From positions 1-8,781 of the forward strand of contig CANOUM010000058.1 of NCBI GenBank assembly GCA_947570515.1: a stretch of 8,781 nucleotides of DNA. Direction: 5' to 3'. Made by a program: the position numbers and the translations under genes. Position 1 is the first letter of the stretch, and each line of letters begins with the position of its first letter. The notes below the pieces were generated by a model. It saw only the letters and a list, made by a program, of their open reading frames with translations, searched no databases and was not told the origin of the DNA. The stretch comes from an uncultured Clostridia bacterium. Its GTDB lineage: Bacteria; Bacillota; Clostridia; Lachnospirales; Bianqueaceae. Positions 1 through 7,077 of the stretch are shown here, in pieces.

Positions 1-1
1 A

Positions 2-1105
2 ATGAGAAAAATGAAAACAAAATTTATGAGTTTAGGTCTCATCATCTTCATGATGATGGCTACCTTGACAGCTTGTCATGAACATACATGGCAGGAAGCC
101 AGCTGTACCCAGCCGAAAACCTGCAGTGAATGCGGTGATACAGAGGGCGAAGCTCTCGGACACGAGTGGCAGGAGGCTACCTGTAAGGCAGCCAAGACCT
201 GCGACCGCTGCGGCGAGACGGAGGGGGAGCCGCTGGCACATACATGGAAAGAAGCGACCTGTACCCAGCCAAAGACCTGCAGCGTATGCGGTAAAAAAGA
301 TGGCAAAGCCGCCGGACATGACTGGCAGGAGGCCACTTGTACGGAGGCCAAGACCTGTACGGTCTGTGGTAAAACAGAAGGCAAGCCATTGGGACATACT
401 TCTTCGAGCGTGACCTGTACGCAGGACGGAACCTGCGATCTTTGCGGCGAAACGGTTCCGGCGACCGGACATAGCTGGCAGGAGGCTACCTGTACAGCAG
501 CCAAAACCTGCAGGACATGCGGACAGACAGAAGGGGAGCCGCTTGGGCATTCGACGAACAGCGGTGTTTGCAGCCGATGTAAAGCCGAGATTTACGCGCC
601 CTATACCGGCAGCGGAGATGACGTAGTCTCTGGTATTGAAGTAGGCGACGGCATCTACCGTGTTCATTTTACCAACTCCGGCAGCCGCAATTTTATTGTG
701 AAAGCCTATGACGCGTCTAACGACAGAGATCTTTTGGTCAATGAAATCGGGAATTATGACGGGTATGTGCTGCTTTTGGGGGAAAGCCCGTATTCCCTTG
801 AAATACAGTCAAGCGGCCAGTGGACATATGAGATCGAACGCCTAACGCAAATAGCGGAGACCAGCTTTAGCGGGCATGGCGATTACGTAACCGGCATTTG
901 TCCTGCAACTTCGGGCACATGGGAATTTACCCATGACGGCAGCAGCAATTTTATTGTGCATGTCTATACCAATAATGGCCGTGATCTTTTGGTCAATGAA
1001 ATCGGTACATATAGTGGCAAGAAGGTTGTTACCGTGCCCAGTACCAGCAACGCTTTCTTTGTCATTCAGGCAGATGGCAACTGGACCATCAAGCCGGCCT
1101 CATAA
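2..1105 (+). CDS. Surface lipoprotein with six Cys/His repeats and a duplicated C-terminal domain
   Basis: Predicted membrane-anchored extracellular lipoprotein of unknown function. Residues 1-25 form a lipoprotein signal: Lys/Arg-rich start, hydrophobic stretch 11-22, lipobox L22-T23-A24-C25. Residues 28-182 are six tandem units of about 26 residues, each shaped H-x-W-(x)4-C-(x)5-C-x2-C-G, with the next His closing the unit (H28, 54, 80, 106, 132, 157, 183). A remnant C190-x2-C193 follows. Unit 5 lacks the Trp and is one residue shorter. Similar Cys/His repeats are common in clostridial surface proteins. Metal binding is plausible but not shown. Residues 203-281 and 288-365 are two copies of one domain, sharing N-F-I-V, D-L-L-V-N-E-I-G and a C-terminal W-T motif; they look beta-rich and I cannot name the family. 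The start is uncertain: ATG codons lie at 2 and 11, and any ribosome binding site is outside the window. No clear terminator follows the stop. Confidence 0.85.
   Translation: MRKMKTKFMSLGLIIFMMMATLTACHEHTWQEASCTQPKTCSECGDTEGEALGHEWQEATCKAAKTCDRCGETEGEPLAHTWKEATCTQPKTCSVCGKKDGKAAGHDWQEATCTEAKTCTVCGKTEGKPLGHTSSSVTCTQDGTCDLCGETVPATGHSWQEATCTAAKTCRTCGQTEGEPLGHSTNSGVCSRCKAEIYAPYTGSGDDVVSGIEVGDGIYRVHFTNSGSRNFIVKAYDASNDRDLLVNEIGNYDGYVLLLGESPYSLEIQSSGQWTYEIERLTQIAETSFSGHGDYVTGICPATSGTWEFTHDGSSNFIVHVYTNNGRDLLVNEIGTYSGKKVVTVPSTSNAFFVIQADGNWTIKPAS
83..547 (+). repeat. Six tandem 78-base coding repeats (Cys/His units)
   Basis: Inside the lipoprotein gene, units begin at about 83, 161, 239, 317, 395 and 470 and end at 547. 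The period is 78 bases (26 codons), except unit 5, which is 75. The units are diverged but clearly related: most begin with codons for His-x-Trp-Gln-Glu-Ala and contain the 'acctg' string around the Cys codons. The repetition also leaves long open frames on the other strand, which are not genes. Such arrays can change in copy number by slippage or recombination. Confidence 0.85.
608..1090 (+). repeat. Tandem duplication of an approximately 85-codon domain
   Basis: The C-terminal half of the lipoprotein gene is duplicated with an offset of about 255 bases. A 23-base stretch is identical at 728-750 and 983-1005, where both copies encode D-L-L-V-N-E-I-G. The stretch around 'gcaattttattgtg' also recurs (about 687-700 and 945-958). 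The near-identity of these patches beside strongly diverged flanks suggests either local gene conversion or strong constraint on that motif. Confidence 0.8.
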
Positions 1106-1110
1106 AACGC

Positions 1111-1140
1111 TTGACAAAGCCTATACGCCTATGATACAGT
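1111..1140 (+). promoter_or_regulatory. Candidate sigma-A promoter of the proS T-box operon
   Basis: A perfect -35 TTGACA at 1111-1116 is followed after 18 bases by TACAGT (1135-1140), a 4/6 match to the -10 consensus. A better -10 (TATGAT, 1130-1135) is present, but its 13-base spacer is too short. Transcription would begin near 1147, just before the T-box stem I. The -35 lies only five bases after the lipoprotein stop codon. The -35 is strong and the -10 call is weak. Confidence 0.5.
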
Positions 1141-1146
1141 AAGCAG

Positions 1147-1411
1147 CATAAAACGATGATAAGAACCAGTATGCTTAGCCCTTTGGCACAGAGAGAAGAC
1201 GGCCGGTGCGAGTCTTTCCAACCCTAGGCAGAACCCATCTTTGAGTAACGCGCAAGCGGCAAAAGGCTGCAGCAGGCAGCCCTGAGACCGGTAAGCGCAG
1301 TCGGGTAACCTCCGTTAGCGGGTAGACGAGAGCAAGGTTGCTATGCCTTGAAGTCAGGTGGTACCACGAAATGCAAAATTCGCCCTGAGCCAATACGGCT
1401 CGGGGCTTTTT
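1147..1411 (+). promoter_or_regulatory. Proline-responsive T-box riboswitch
   Basis: Leader RNA that senses uncharged tRNA-Pro and lets transcription proceed into proS. Stem I carries an AGAGAG followed by a GGTGCGAG distal element (about 1190-1212). Its arms pair (for example 1163-1169 with 1224-1230). The specifier loop GAACCCATC at 1231-1239 reads CCC (1234-1236) or CCA (1235-1237), both proline codons. AAGG/CCTT near 1334-1349 fits stem III. The T-box core AGGTGGTACCACG is at 1356-1368, and its TGGT (1359-1362) is complementary to the ACCA end of tRNA-Pro. The antiterminator can form from CAGG 1355-1358 with CCTG 1384-1387, and CGAA 1367-1370 with TTCG 1379-1382. It competes for the same bases as the terminator at 1382-1406. 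The 5' boundary is approximate. Class, location and codon all agree. Confidence 0.93.
1382..1411 (+). terminator. Intrinsic terminator (attenuator) of the T-box
   Basis: A 10-base-pair stem is formed by GCCCTGAGCC (1382-1391) and GGCTCGGGGC (1397-1406), with loop AATAC and one T-G pair. Five T residues follow (1407-1411). Bases 1382-1387 are also needed by the antiterminator, so the two structures exclude each other. This is the OFF state when tRNA-Pro is charged. Confidence 0.93.
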
Positions 1412-1426
1412 ATTTAGGAGGATAAA

Positions 1427-3169
1427 ATGAAAGTTAGAAATTTAGTAGGAGAACGGTTTAAGGAACGTCCGTCAGATTGTGTGGTGGACAGCCATGCATT
1501 GATGATTCGCGGCGGCTATATTAAGCCGGTAGCAAATGGTATCTTTTCTTTGTATACGCCGGCCAAGCGGATTACACAGAAAATAGAGCAGATTATCCGT
1601 GAGGAGATGGACCGGCTGGATGGACAGGAAGTGATGTTTCCTGTAGTGCTGCCGGGTTCACTTTGGGAGGAGAGCGGACGCTTTCAGTCTGTTGACAGTA
1701 CGCTGGTACGTTTCAGCGATCGTAATGACACCTCCATGGTGCTGGGGATGACCCATGAGGAAGCGAGCGTGCAGCTGGTACGGGAATATGCCAACAGCTA
1801 CAGCAAATATCCGTTTATGATTTATCAGATCCAGACGAAGTTCCGTGATGAGGCCAGACCGCGTGCAGGTCTGATCCGCGTGCGTGAATTTACGATGAAG
1901 GATGCATATTCGTTCCATACTTCTCAGGAAGATCTGGAGCAGTATTATGCACGCTGTCTGCGCGCCTATGAGCGGATTTATGCCAGAGCAGGCGTACCGG
2001 AGGTCATTGCAGTGGCAGCTGATTCAGGCATGATGGGCGGCAGCGTATCGCATGAGTTTATGATGCTTACCCCCATTGGGGAGGATTCAATTGTGATCTG
2101 CCCGGAGTGCGGTTATCGCGCGAACATGGAAGCAGCAGACAGCATTGTAGAGAATGAAAATCGTCTGCCGGTTGCGGAGCTGACCAAGGTGCATACGCCC
2201 GGTGTAAAGACAATTGAAGAGCTTACGCAGCTGCTGCAGGTGCCGGCTGTGCATATGGCAAAGGCTGTGGTGTATCAGAGAAACCGGGATGATAGCTTTG
2301 TGGTGGTATTCATCCGCGGTGACCTGGAGACAAATGATACTAAAATCAAGAATTATCTGGGTGATGCAGTACATCCGGCCGTGATCGATGCTGACAGTCC
2401 GGTGGTAGCCGGCTTTATCGGACCGGTAGGGCTGTCTGAAAAGGTAACGGTGCTCTTCGATCGTTCTTTAGAGGGCATTGATTATCTGGTGTGCGGCGCC
2501 AATGAGGAGGATTATCATTATACCGGACTCAATCTGCAGCGCGATGTGGCTCATGTAGAGTATGTGGATGTGGCCAAGGCGGTAGACGGCGGCATTTGCC
2601 CGCACTGCGGGAAGCATAGCCTGACGATCTCGCGCGGAATTGAAGTGGGGAATATCTTCCAGCTGGGAACGAAATATACGAAGGCAATGAATATGACCTA
2701 TACCGATCAGGAGGGAAACAGTCAGTATCCGATCATGGGCTGCTATGGTATCGGGGTAGGACGGCTGGCGGCTTCGGTTGCAGAAGTGAGTCACGATGAA
2801 TACGGACCGATCTGGCCGATCAGCATTGCGCCCTGGCAGGTGCATATCTGCTGCCTGAGAGCGGATAATGCAGAGGTGAAGGGCTTTGCAGATGCGCTGT
2901 ATGAGGAGCTGATGGCGCAGGGTGTGGAAGTGCTGTATGATGAGCGTGATATTCGTCCGGGGGCGATGTTCTCGGATGCGGATCTGCTGGGCGTGCCTGT
3001 GCGTGTGGTGGTGAGTCCTAAGAATCTGGATCAGCAGGTGGTGGAGATCACGACACGCGATAAGTCGGTTTCGCTGAAGGCGCCGAAAGAGGAAGCAGCG
3101 GCGGAGATTCAGAAGGTGATTGCGCAGCTGCGCGCTGAGGTGGCGGCAAAGGTGCCGCAGTCAATTTAA
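1427..3169 (+). CDS. proS: Prolyl-tRNA synthetase (bacterial type, with editing domain)
   Basis: Cytoplasmic class II aminoacyl-tRNA synthetase that charges tRNA-Pro with proline using ATP. At 580 residues it has the length of bacterial-type ProRS rather than the shorter archaeal/eukaryotic-like form. Class II motif 2 spans about 139-163 (FRDE then RVREFTMKDAYSF), and motif 3 is G-C-Y-G-I-G-V-G-R at 438-446. Between them, about 230-390, lies the YbaK-like insertion domain that hydrolyses Ala-tRNA-Pro; K279 in HMAKAVV matches the conserved editing-domain lysine, and GPVGL is at 332-336. Two Cys pairs (C225/C228 and C391/C394) bracket this insertion and may bind zinc. The anticodon-binding domain follows, about 470-570. 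The start is fixed by AGGAGG at 1416-1421, five bases upstream of the ATG and just after the T-box terminator. It is the first gene of a likely three-gene operon. Confidence 0.97.
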   Translation: MKVRNLVGERFKERPSDCVVDSHALMIRGGYIKPVANGIFSLYTPAKRITQKIEQIIREEMDRLDGQEVMFPVVLPGSLWEESGRFQSVDSTLVRFSDRNDTSMVLGMTHEEASVQLVREYANSYSKYPFMIYQIQTKFRDEARPRAGLIRVREFTMKDAYSFHTSQEDLEQYYARCLRAYERIYARAGVPEVIAVAADSGMMGGSVSHEFMMLTPIGEDSIVICPECGYRANMEAADSIVENENRLPVAELTKVHTPGVKTIEELTQLLQVPAVHMAKAVVYQRNRDDSFVVVFIRGDLETNDTKIKNYLGDAVHPAVIDADSPVVAGFIGPVGLSEKVTVLFDRSLEGIDYLVCGANEEDYHYTGLNLQRDVAHVEYVDVAKAVDGGICPHCGKHSLTISRGIEVGNIFQLGTKYTKAMNMTYTDQEGNSQYPIMGCYGIGVGRLAASVAEVSHDEYGPIWPISIAPWQVHICCLRADNAEVKGFADALYEELMAQGVEVLYDERDIRPGAMFSDADLLGVPVRVVVSPKNLDQQVVEITTRDKSVSLKAPKEEAAAEIQKVIAQLRAEVAAKVPQSI

Positions 3170-3188
3170 ACATAATGCGGGGGTGGCT

Positions 3189-4565
3189 ATGCGCAAAGCA
3201 ACAAGTGTGAATCAGATCACGGAGGGCGTAATCTGGAAACAGCTGCTGCTGTTCTTTTTTCCGATTCTGCTGGGGACGTTCTTTCAGCAGATGTACAATA
3301 CAGTCGATACCATTGTGGTGGGACGTTTTGTAGGTACCAATGCGCTGGCGGCCGTGGGAGCCTCCGGCGCGCTGATTGATCTTTTGATTGGGTTCTTTAC
3401 AGGTTTGGCCTCTGGTGCGACGGTGGTGCTGGCGCAAAAGTATGGCGCAGGCGACGGTGAGGGTGTGAGTCAGGCGATCCATACCGGCATGGCGCTTGCG
3501 ATTGTGAGCGGCGGTATTGTGACGGTGGCGGGTCTGGCGGCAGGCCCCTGGGTGCTGCGTTTAACCGGTACGCCGGAGGCAGTATTTGAGGATGCGAAGC
3601 TGTATACGCTGATCTATTTTGCCGGCTCGCTGGCTATGGTGCTTTATAATGTGGGCTCGGGTATTTTGCGTGCGCTTGGCGATTCGAGGCGGCCGATGGT
3701 ATATTTAATTGTGTGCTGTCTGGTGAATATTGTACTTGATTTGGTGTGCGTCGTGGGGCTTGGCATGGGCGTTGCCGGCGCGGGTCTGGCTACGGTGCTG
3801 TCACAGGTGGTCAGCGCGGTGCTGGTGACCTTCCGTCTGATGCGGCTTGACGGCGATAGCCGCCTGATGCTGCGCCGCATTCGCTTTCATCGGGGAATGC
3901 TGATGAGTATCTTGCGCATCGGCGTGCCGGCAGGGCTGCAGTCCACGATGTACAGTATTTCAAATCTGATTATTCAATCAGGCATCAACTCCTTCGGTGA
4001 GATCACGGTAGCTGCCTGGACAGCGCAGGGGCGTATGTGCTCCGTGGTATGGATGATCAACGGCGCTTTCGGCGTGTCGATCACTACCTTTGTGGGACAG
4101 AACTTTGGGGCGCAGAAGTATGACCGCATTCGCAAAAGCGTGCGTACCTGTCTGGCAATGTCCGCTTTTTCAGTGGCCGCTGTGAGTGCTGCGCTGATTG
4201 CGCTGAGTTCGGTGCTGCTGGGTATTTTCTCCGGCGATCCGCTCGTAATTGAAGAGGGCATCAAAGTGGTATGGTATATCGTACCCTTTTATGTAGTGTA
4301 TGTACCTATTGAGGTTTTCTCCGGCGCAATGCGCGGCTGCGGCGATTCGTTCTGGCCGGCCGTGATCACCTGCCTGGGAGTATGCGTGCTGCGCGTGCTC
4401 TGGATTGTGCTCGTCGTAAGCCGCTGGCATACGCTGCTCATGCTGTCGCTTTCATACGGAGTAAGCTGGGGGACAACGGCATTGGTGTTTGCCATATATT
4501 ATCTGCAGGGCGGCTGGCTGCGAAAACGCATTCGTGCCGTGCATGGAGAGGCGGAACATGGCTAA
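3189..4565 (+). CDS. MATE-family multidrug/metabolite exporter (copy 1)
   Basis: Polytopic inner-membrane antiporter of the MATE (NorM/DinF-like) family, normally exporting cationic drugs or metabolites against Na+ or H+; the substrate here is unknown. It has 458 residues with about 12 hydrophobic segments in two homologous halves. The halves share matching motifs: A-Q-K-Y-G-A at 82-87 with G-Q-N-F-G-A at 303-308, and L-R-A-L-G-D-S-R-R-P at 160-169 with A-M-R-G-C-G-D-S-F-W-P at 380-390. The same frame is open from 3120, but that would overlap the end of proS by 50 bases. ATG 3189 is preferred because it starts 19 bases after the proS stop behind a G-rich site (GGGGGTGG, 3179-3186), and because the family's N-terminal segment begins there. 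It is probably read through from proS under T-box control, and its end overlaps the next gene by 8 bases. Confidence 0.93.
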   Translation: MRKATSVNQITEGVIWKQLLLFFFPILLGTFFQQMYNTVDTIVVGRFVGTNALAAVGASGALIDLLIGFFTGLASGATVVLAQKYGAGDGEGVSQAIHTGMALAIVSGGIVTVAGLAAGPWVLRLTGTPEAVFEDAKLYTLIYFAGSLAMVLYNVGSGILRALGDSRRPMVYLIVCCLVNIVLDLVCVVGLGMGVAGAGLATVLSQVVSAVLVTFRLMRLDGDSRLMLRRIRFHRGMLMSILRIGVPAGLQSTMYSISNLIIQSGINSFGEITVAAWTAQGRMCSVVWMINGAFGVSITTFVGQNFGAQKYDRIRKSVRTCLAMSAFSVAAVSAALIALSSVLLGIFSGDPLVIEEGIKVVWYIVPFYVVYVPIEVFSGAMRGCGDSFWPAVITCLGVCVLRVLWIVLVVSRWHTLLMLSLSYGVSWGTTALVFAIYYLQGGWLRKRIRAVHGEAEHG

Positions 4566-5418
4566 GACAGCGGTGCTCTCTGATATTCATGGTAATGCAG
4601 CAGCGCTGCAAACATGCCTGCGGTACTGCATTGATCAAGGCGTCCATCGGTTTTGGTTTTTGGGAGATTATCTGGGGGAGCTGGCCTATCCGCAGAAGAC
4701 AATGGCCCTCCTTTATGCGCTGCAGAAGCGGTATGATTGCTGCTTTATCCGAGGAAATAAAGAGGATTACTGGTTTGGAGATATGACCTCGTGGAAAGAA
4801 TATGATTCAACCACCGGTGCGCTATATTATACATACCATCAGATGACGGAGGAAGATTTCCGGTTTTTTAAATCCCTGCCGTATGATGCTGTGTTTTCGG
4901 AAGAGGGACTGCCGGCGATTACACTATGCCATGGATCGCCGCGGCGTGTGAATGAAAAGCTGCTGCCAAATGATGAGAATACCGTTTCTGTTATGAAAGA
5001 CTGCAAGGCGGATTATATCCTTTGTGGCCATACGCATGTGCAGGGGGTGATTTGCCACGAAGGCAAAACGGTGTGGAATCCCGGTTCGGTGGGTGTACCC
5101 ATGGGGAGCCAAGGCAAGACGCAGTTTATGATTTTGAGCTCTGATAAAAGGGGTGAGGCGGCTAAGTGGCAGTGTGAGTTTGTTTCACTTTTTTATGATA
5201 CAGAAGCGGTGATTGAGAATCTGCATACCTCTGGCTTGTATGAGCGGGCGCCGGGGTGGTGCACCGTCTCAGAGCATCTGCTGCGCGCAGGGATGCATTC
5301 ACATGGTGAAGTCCTCGGCCGGGCAATGGCATTATGCCGTGAACAAACGGGCAGCTGCACATGGCCGAAGATTCCGGAGGGATGCTGGGAGCAGGCGGTG
5401 CAGGAGATACTGAGGTAG
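4558..5418 (+). CDS. Calcineurin-like metallophosphoesterase
   Basis: Predicted cytoplasmic two-metal phosphoesterase of 286 residues, with no signal peptide or membrane segment. Metal-site motifs appear in the family order: D9-x-H11, G36-D37, G66-N67-K-E, H125 in CHGSP, and G157-H158-T-H160, followed by N-P-G-S-V-G at 174-179. GN-K-E in place of the common GN-H-E/D points to the YfcE/MJ0936-like branch, whose members cleave phosphodiesters or nucleotides; the real substrate cannot be told. Residues about 195-286 extend past the usual core and hold five Cys (206, 235, 260, 267, 276). The frame is open from 4489, but ATG 4558 is chosen: GGAGAGG (4545-4551) lies six bases upstream and the protein then begins directly with the first metal-binding strand. 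An ATG at 4543 is a weaker alternative. It overlaps the MATE stop by 8 bases, so translational coupling is likely. Confidence 0.88.
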   Translation: MAKTAVLSDIHGNAAALQTCLRYCIDQGVHRFWFLGDYLGELAYPQKTMALLYALQKRYDCCFIRGNKEDYWFGDMTSWKEYDSTTGALYYTYHQMTEEDFRFFKSLPYDAVFSEEGLPAITLCHGSPRRVNEKLLPNDENTVSVMKDCKADYILCGHTHVQGVICHEGKTVWNPGSVGVPMGSQGKTQFMILSSDKRGEAAKWQCEFVSLFYDTEAVIENLHTSGLYERAPGWCTVSEHLLRAGMHSHGEVLGRAMALCREQTGSCTWPKIPEGCWEQAVQEILR

Positions 5419-5530
5419 GTAATTGTACTCGAATGCTAAAAAATAGATGATGAAGAAGATGTGAAAAAGTTGTATTTAAAGAGGCTACCATACAAAATAA
5501 TAAAAATGAGACTTATTATTATTGATAGCT

Positions 5531-5568
5531 ACAAAAACCGCCGCCATGGTGTTATCCATATGCGGCGG
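5531..5568 (-). terminator. Terminator of the AEC-NUDIX-MATE operon
   Basis: CCGCCGC (5538-5544) pairs with GCGGCGG (5562-5568), and ATGG/CCAT can pair further inside. Read on the - strand, the hairpin is followed by TTTTTGT (5537 down to 5531). No T-run follows on the + strand. It lies about 75 bases past the stop codon of the - strand MATE gene. Confidence 0.75.
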
Positions 5569-5589
5569 AGTACATAATAAAGATAGATA

Positions 5590-5622
5590 GCGGCAGAGAG
5601 TTTTCTCTGCCGCAGTTTGTTT
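5590..5622 (+). terminator. Terminator of the proS-MATE-phosphoesterase operon
   Basis: A perfect 10-base-pair stem, GCGGCAGAGA (5590-5599) with TCTCTGCCGC (5604-5613) and loop GTTT, is followed on the + strand by AGTTTGTTT. It lies about 170 bases past the phosphoesterase stop. On the - strand the downstream sequence is only moderately T-rich, so it may also act weakly in that direction. No other gene is seen in the intergenic stretch 5419-5642. Confidence 0.75.
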
Positions 5623-5642
5623 ATATAAAATAATTCCTGTTT

Positions 5643-7064
5643 TTATTCTCTCATATGTGCTGAGGAAAACGGATTCCATTTGCCCTTTACATAGCAAATC
5701 ATAAATAGAATAAAAAGCAATAGATTATGTGCGATCATGCAGCCCCAGGCCAAGACCAGGCCGGGTACGTCAAACGGCAGCAGCCCTGCGCTCAACAGAC
5801 GGATGCATAAAAAGGTGCCGAAGATACGGATTCCCCACATGCCAATGATGTTGTAGATAAACGGCTCTCTTGTCTTGCCTACACCCTGCATCATACCCTC
5901 GATGATAATGGAGAAGCCATAGAAGGGTTCTGATACCGCCACCATCCGCAGGACAGCAGTACCCAGAGAGATCACCGCTTCACTGTCAGAGAAAAGGCTG
6001 ATCAGGCTGGGGGCAAAGAGGAAGAGCAAGCCGCCGGAGATGATCATGAGTCCGATTTCGATAGGAATGAACATATGCGCCAAGCTGCGCATACGGTCAC
6101 GGTCGCCTGCGCCGTATGCATTGCCGGCCAAAGTGGCAGCTGCTGTCTGCATGCCATAGCCGGGAATGTAAAAAGCGGATTCCACTGTATTAGCGATTGT
6201 GTGTGCAGCGGTAGCAATTTCCCCCAGCGAGTTGATCATGCTGGCAAAGGCCACATAGCCCAGCGAGGTGCCAAAGCGCTGCAGCATATTCGGGAAAGCT
6301 ACTTTAAAACAAGGCTTTAGAATCTGCTTATCAGGCTTAAAGCTCTGGCCATGCGGTGAAACAAAGGGATGCCGCCACAGTACAATTGTGATCAAAATGC
6401 CGCCAACGGTAAAGGCAATGGCACTGGCAATAGCGGCGCCGATTACTCCTAGACCGGCTCCGGGCATGGTAAAGGAAATCGAAAAGATGGACAGTGTGCG
6501 CACCGGGTATATGAGCAGGAAATTCAAAAGGACGTTGATTACGTTTACGATCACGCCGATTTTCATAGGAGTTTTTGTATCGCCGGCGGCGCGCAGCACT
6601 GTGCCGAAAATGATGGAAGCGGTGCGCGGCAGCATGGGAATGTATAAAATGAAGAAATAGCGCGACGCTGTTTCATGCAGCGCTTCATCTACCTGCATCC
6701 AGGCAGGAATCAAACCGCTGAGCGAAAGCGTGAGTATAGTAAAAAACAGGCCGGCAGCCAAGGTGACGAGTACCGATTGCGAAACGGCGCGGCTGGTAGT
6801 ATCGTGATCCTTTGCGCCGCAGGCGCGGGCGATCAGCGAAAGAAAGCCAACGCTCAGCGCCGAGATGGTGCTGCCGATTAGCCAGTTGACGGTGCTGGTT
6901 GCGCCCACGGCGGCTGTAGCCTGTGTTCCTAGAGCTCCCACCATGGCGGTATCAATGTATTGAACGGCGGTCTGCATGAGCTGCTCTAGCATGGTCGGCC
7001 AGGCTAGACTCATGATGACGGCCATCATTTTCGTGTCTAACTTATGGGGTTTGGAATTATTCAT
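5643..7064 (-). CDS. MATE-family multidrug/metabolite exporter (copy 2)
   Basis: Second MATE antiporter of the window: 473 residues with about 12 membrane segments in two related halves. The half-specific motifs are A-R-A-C-G-A-K-D at 79-86 with G-N-A-Y-G-A-G-D at 314-321, and L-R-A-A-G-D-T-K-T-P at 157-166 with M-Q-G-V-G-K-T-R-E-P at 392-401. It differs widely from the + strand copy, so the two are old paralogues rather than a recent duplication, and it resembles the NorM/DinF-type branch. The substrate is unknown. The start at 7064 is supported by AAGGAG (7074-7079), nine bases upstream, which overlaps the NUDIX stop codon. As last gene of the - strand operon it is 13 bases behind the NUDIX gene, and it ends just before the convergent terminator region. 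Confidence 0.94.
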   Translation of the reverse strand: MNNSKPHKLDTKMMAVIMSLAWPTMLEQLMQTAVQYIDTAMVGALGTQATAAVGATSTVNWLIGSTISALSVGFLSLIARACGAKDHDTTSRAVSQSVLVTLAAGLFFTILTLSLSGLIPAWMQVDEALHETASRYFFILYIPMLPRTASIIFGTVLRAAGDTKTPMKIGVIVNVINVLLNFLLIYPVRTLSIFSISFTMPGAGLGVIGAAIASAIAFTVGGILITIVLWRHPFVSPHGQSFKPDKQILKPCFKVAFPNMLQRFGTSLGYVAFASMINSLGEIATAAHTIANTVESAFYIPGYGMQTAAATLAGNAYGAGDRDRMRSLAHMFIPIEIGLMIISGGLLFLFAPSLISLFSDSEAVISLGTAVLRMVAVSEPFYGFSIIIEGMMQGVGKTREPFIYNIIGMWGIRIFGTFLCIRLLSAGLLPFDVPGLVLAWGCMIAHNLLLFILFMICYVKGKWNPFSSAHMRE

Positions 7065-7077
7065 GCGAGGCGGCTCC

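Noticed and set aside
32..667. Long - strand open frame (211 codons) opposite the lipoprotein
   Set aside because: It is a product of the tandem Cys/His repeats on the + strand, has no ribosome binding site or family features, and the + strand frame has a clear lipoprotein signal.
1175..1393. Small - strand open frame over the T-box leader
   Set aside because: The bases are explained by the conserved structured RNA. The frame shows no recognisable domain.
3120..3188. Upstream extension of the MATE gene overlapping proS
   Set aside because: It would add 23 basic and Cys-containing residues unlike the family and overlap the proS 3' end by 50 bases. ATG 3189 fits better.
4382..4786. Open frame of 134 codons spanning the MATE-phosphoesterase junction
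   Set aside because: It lies in a third frame over two well-supported genes and shows no family motif.
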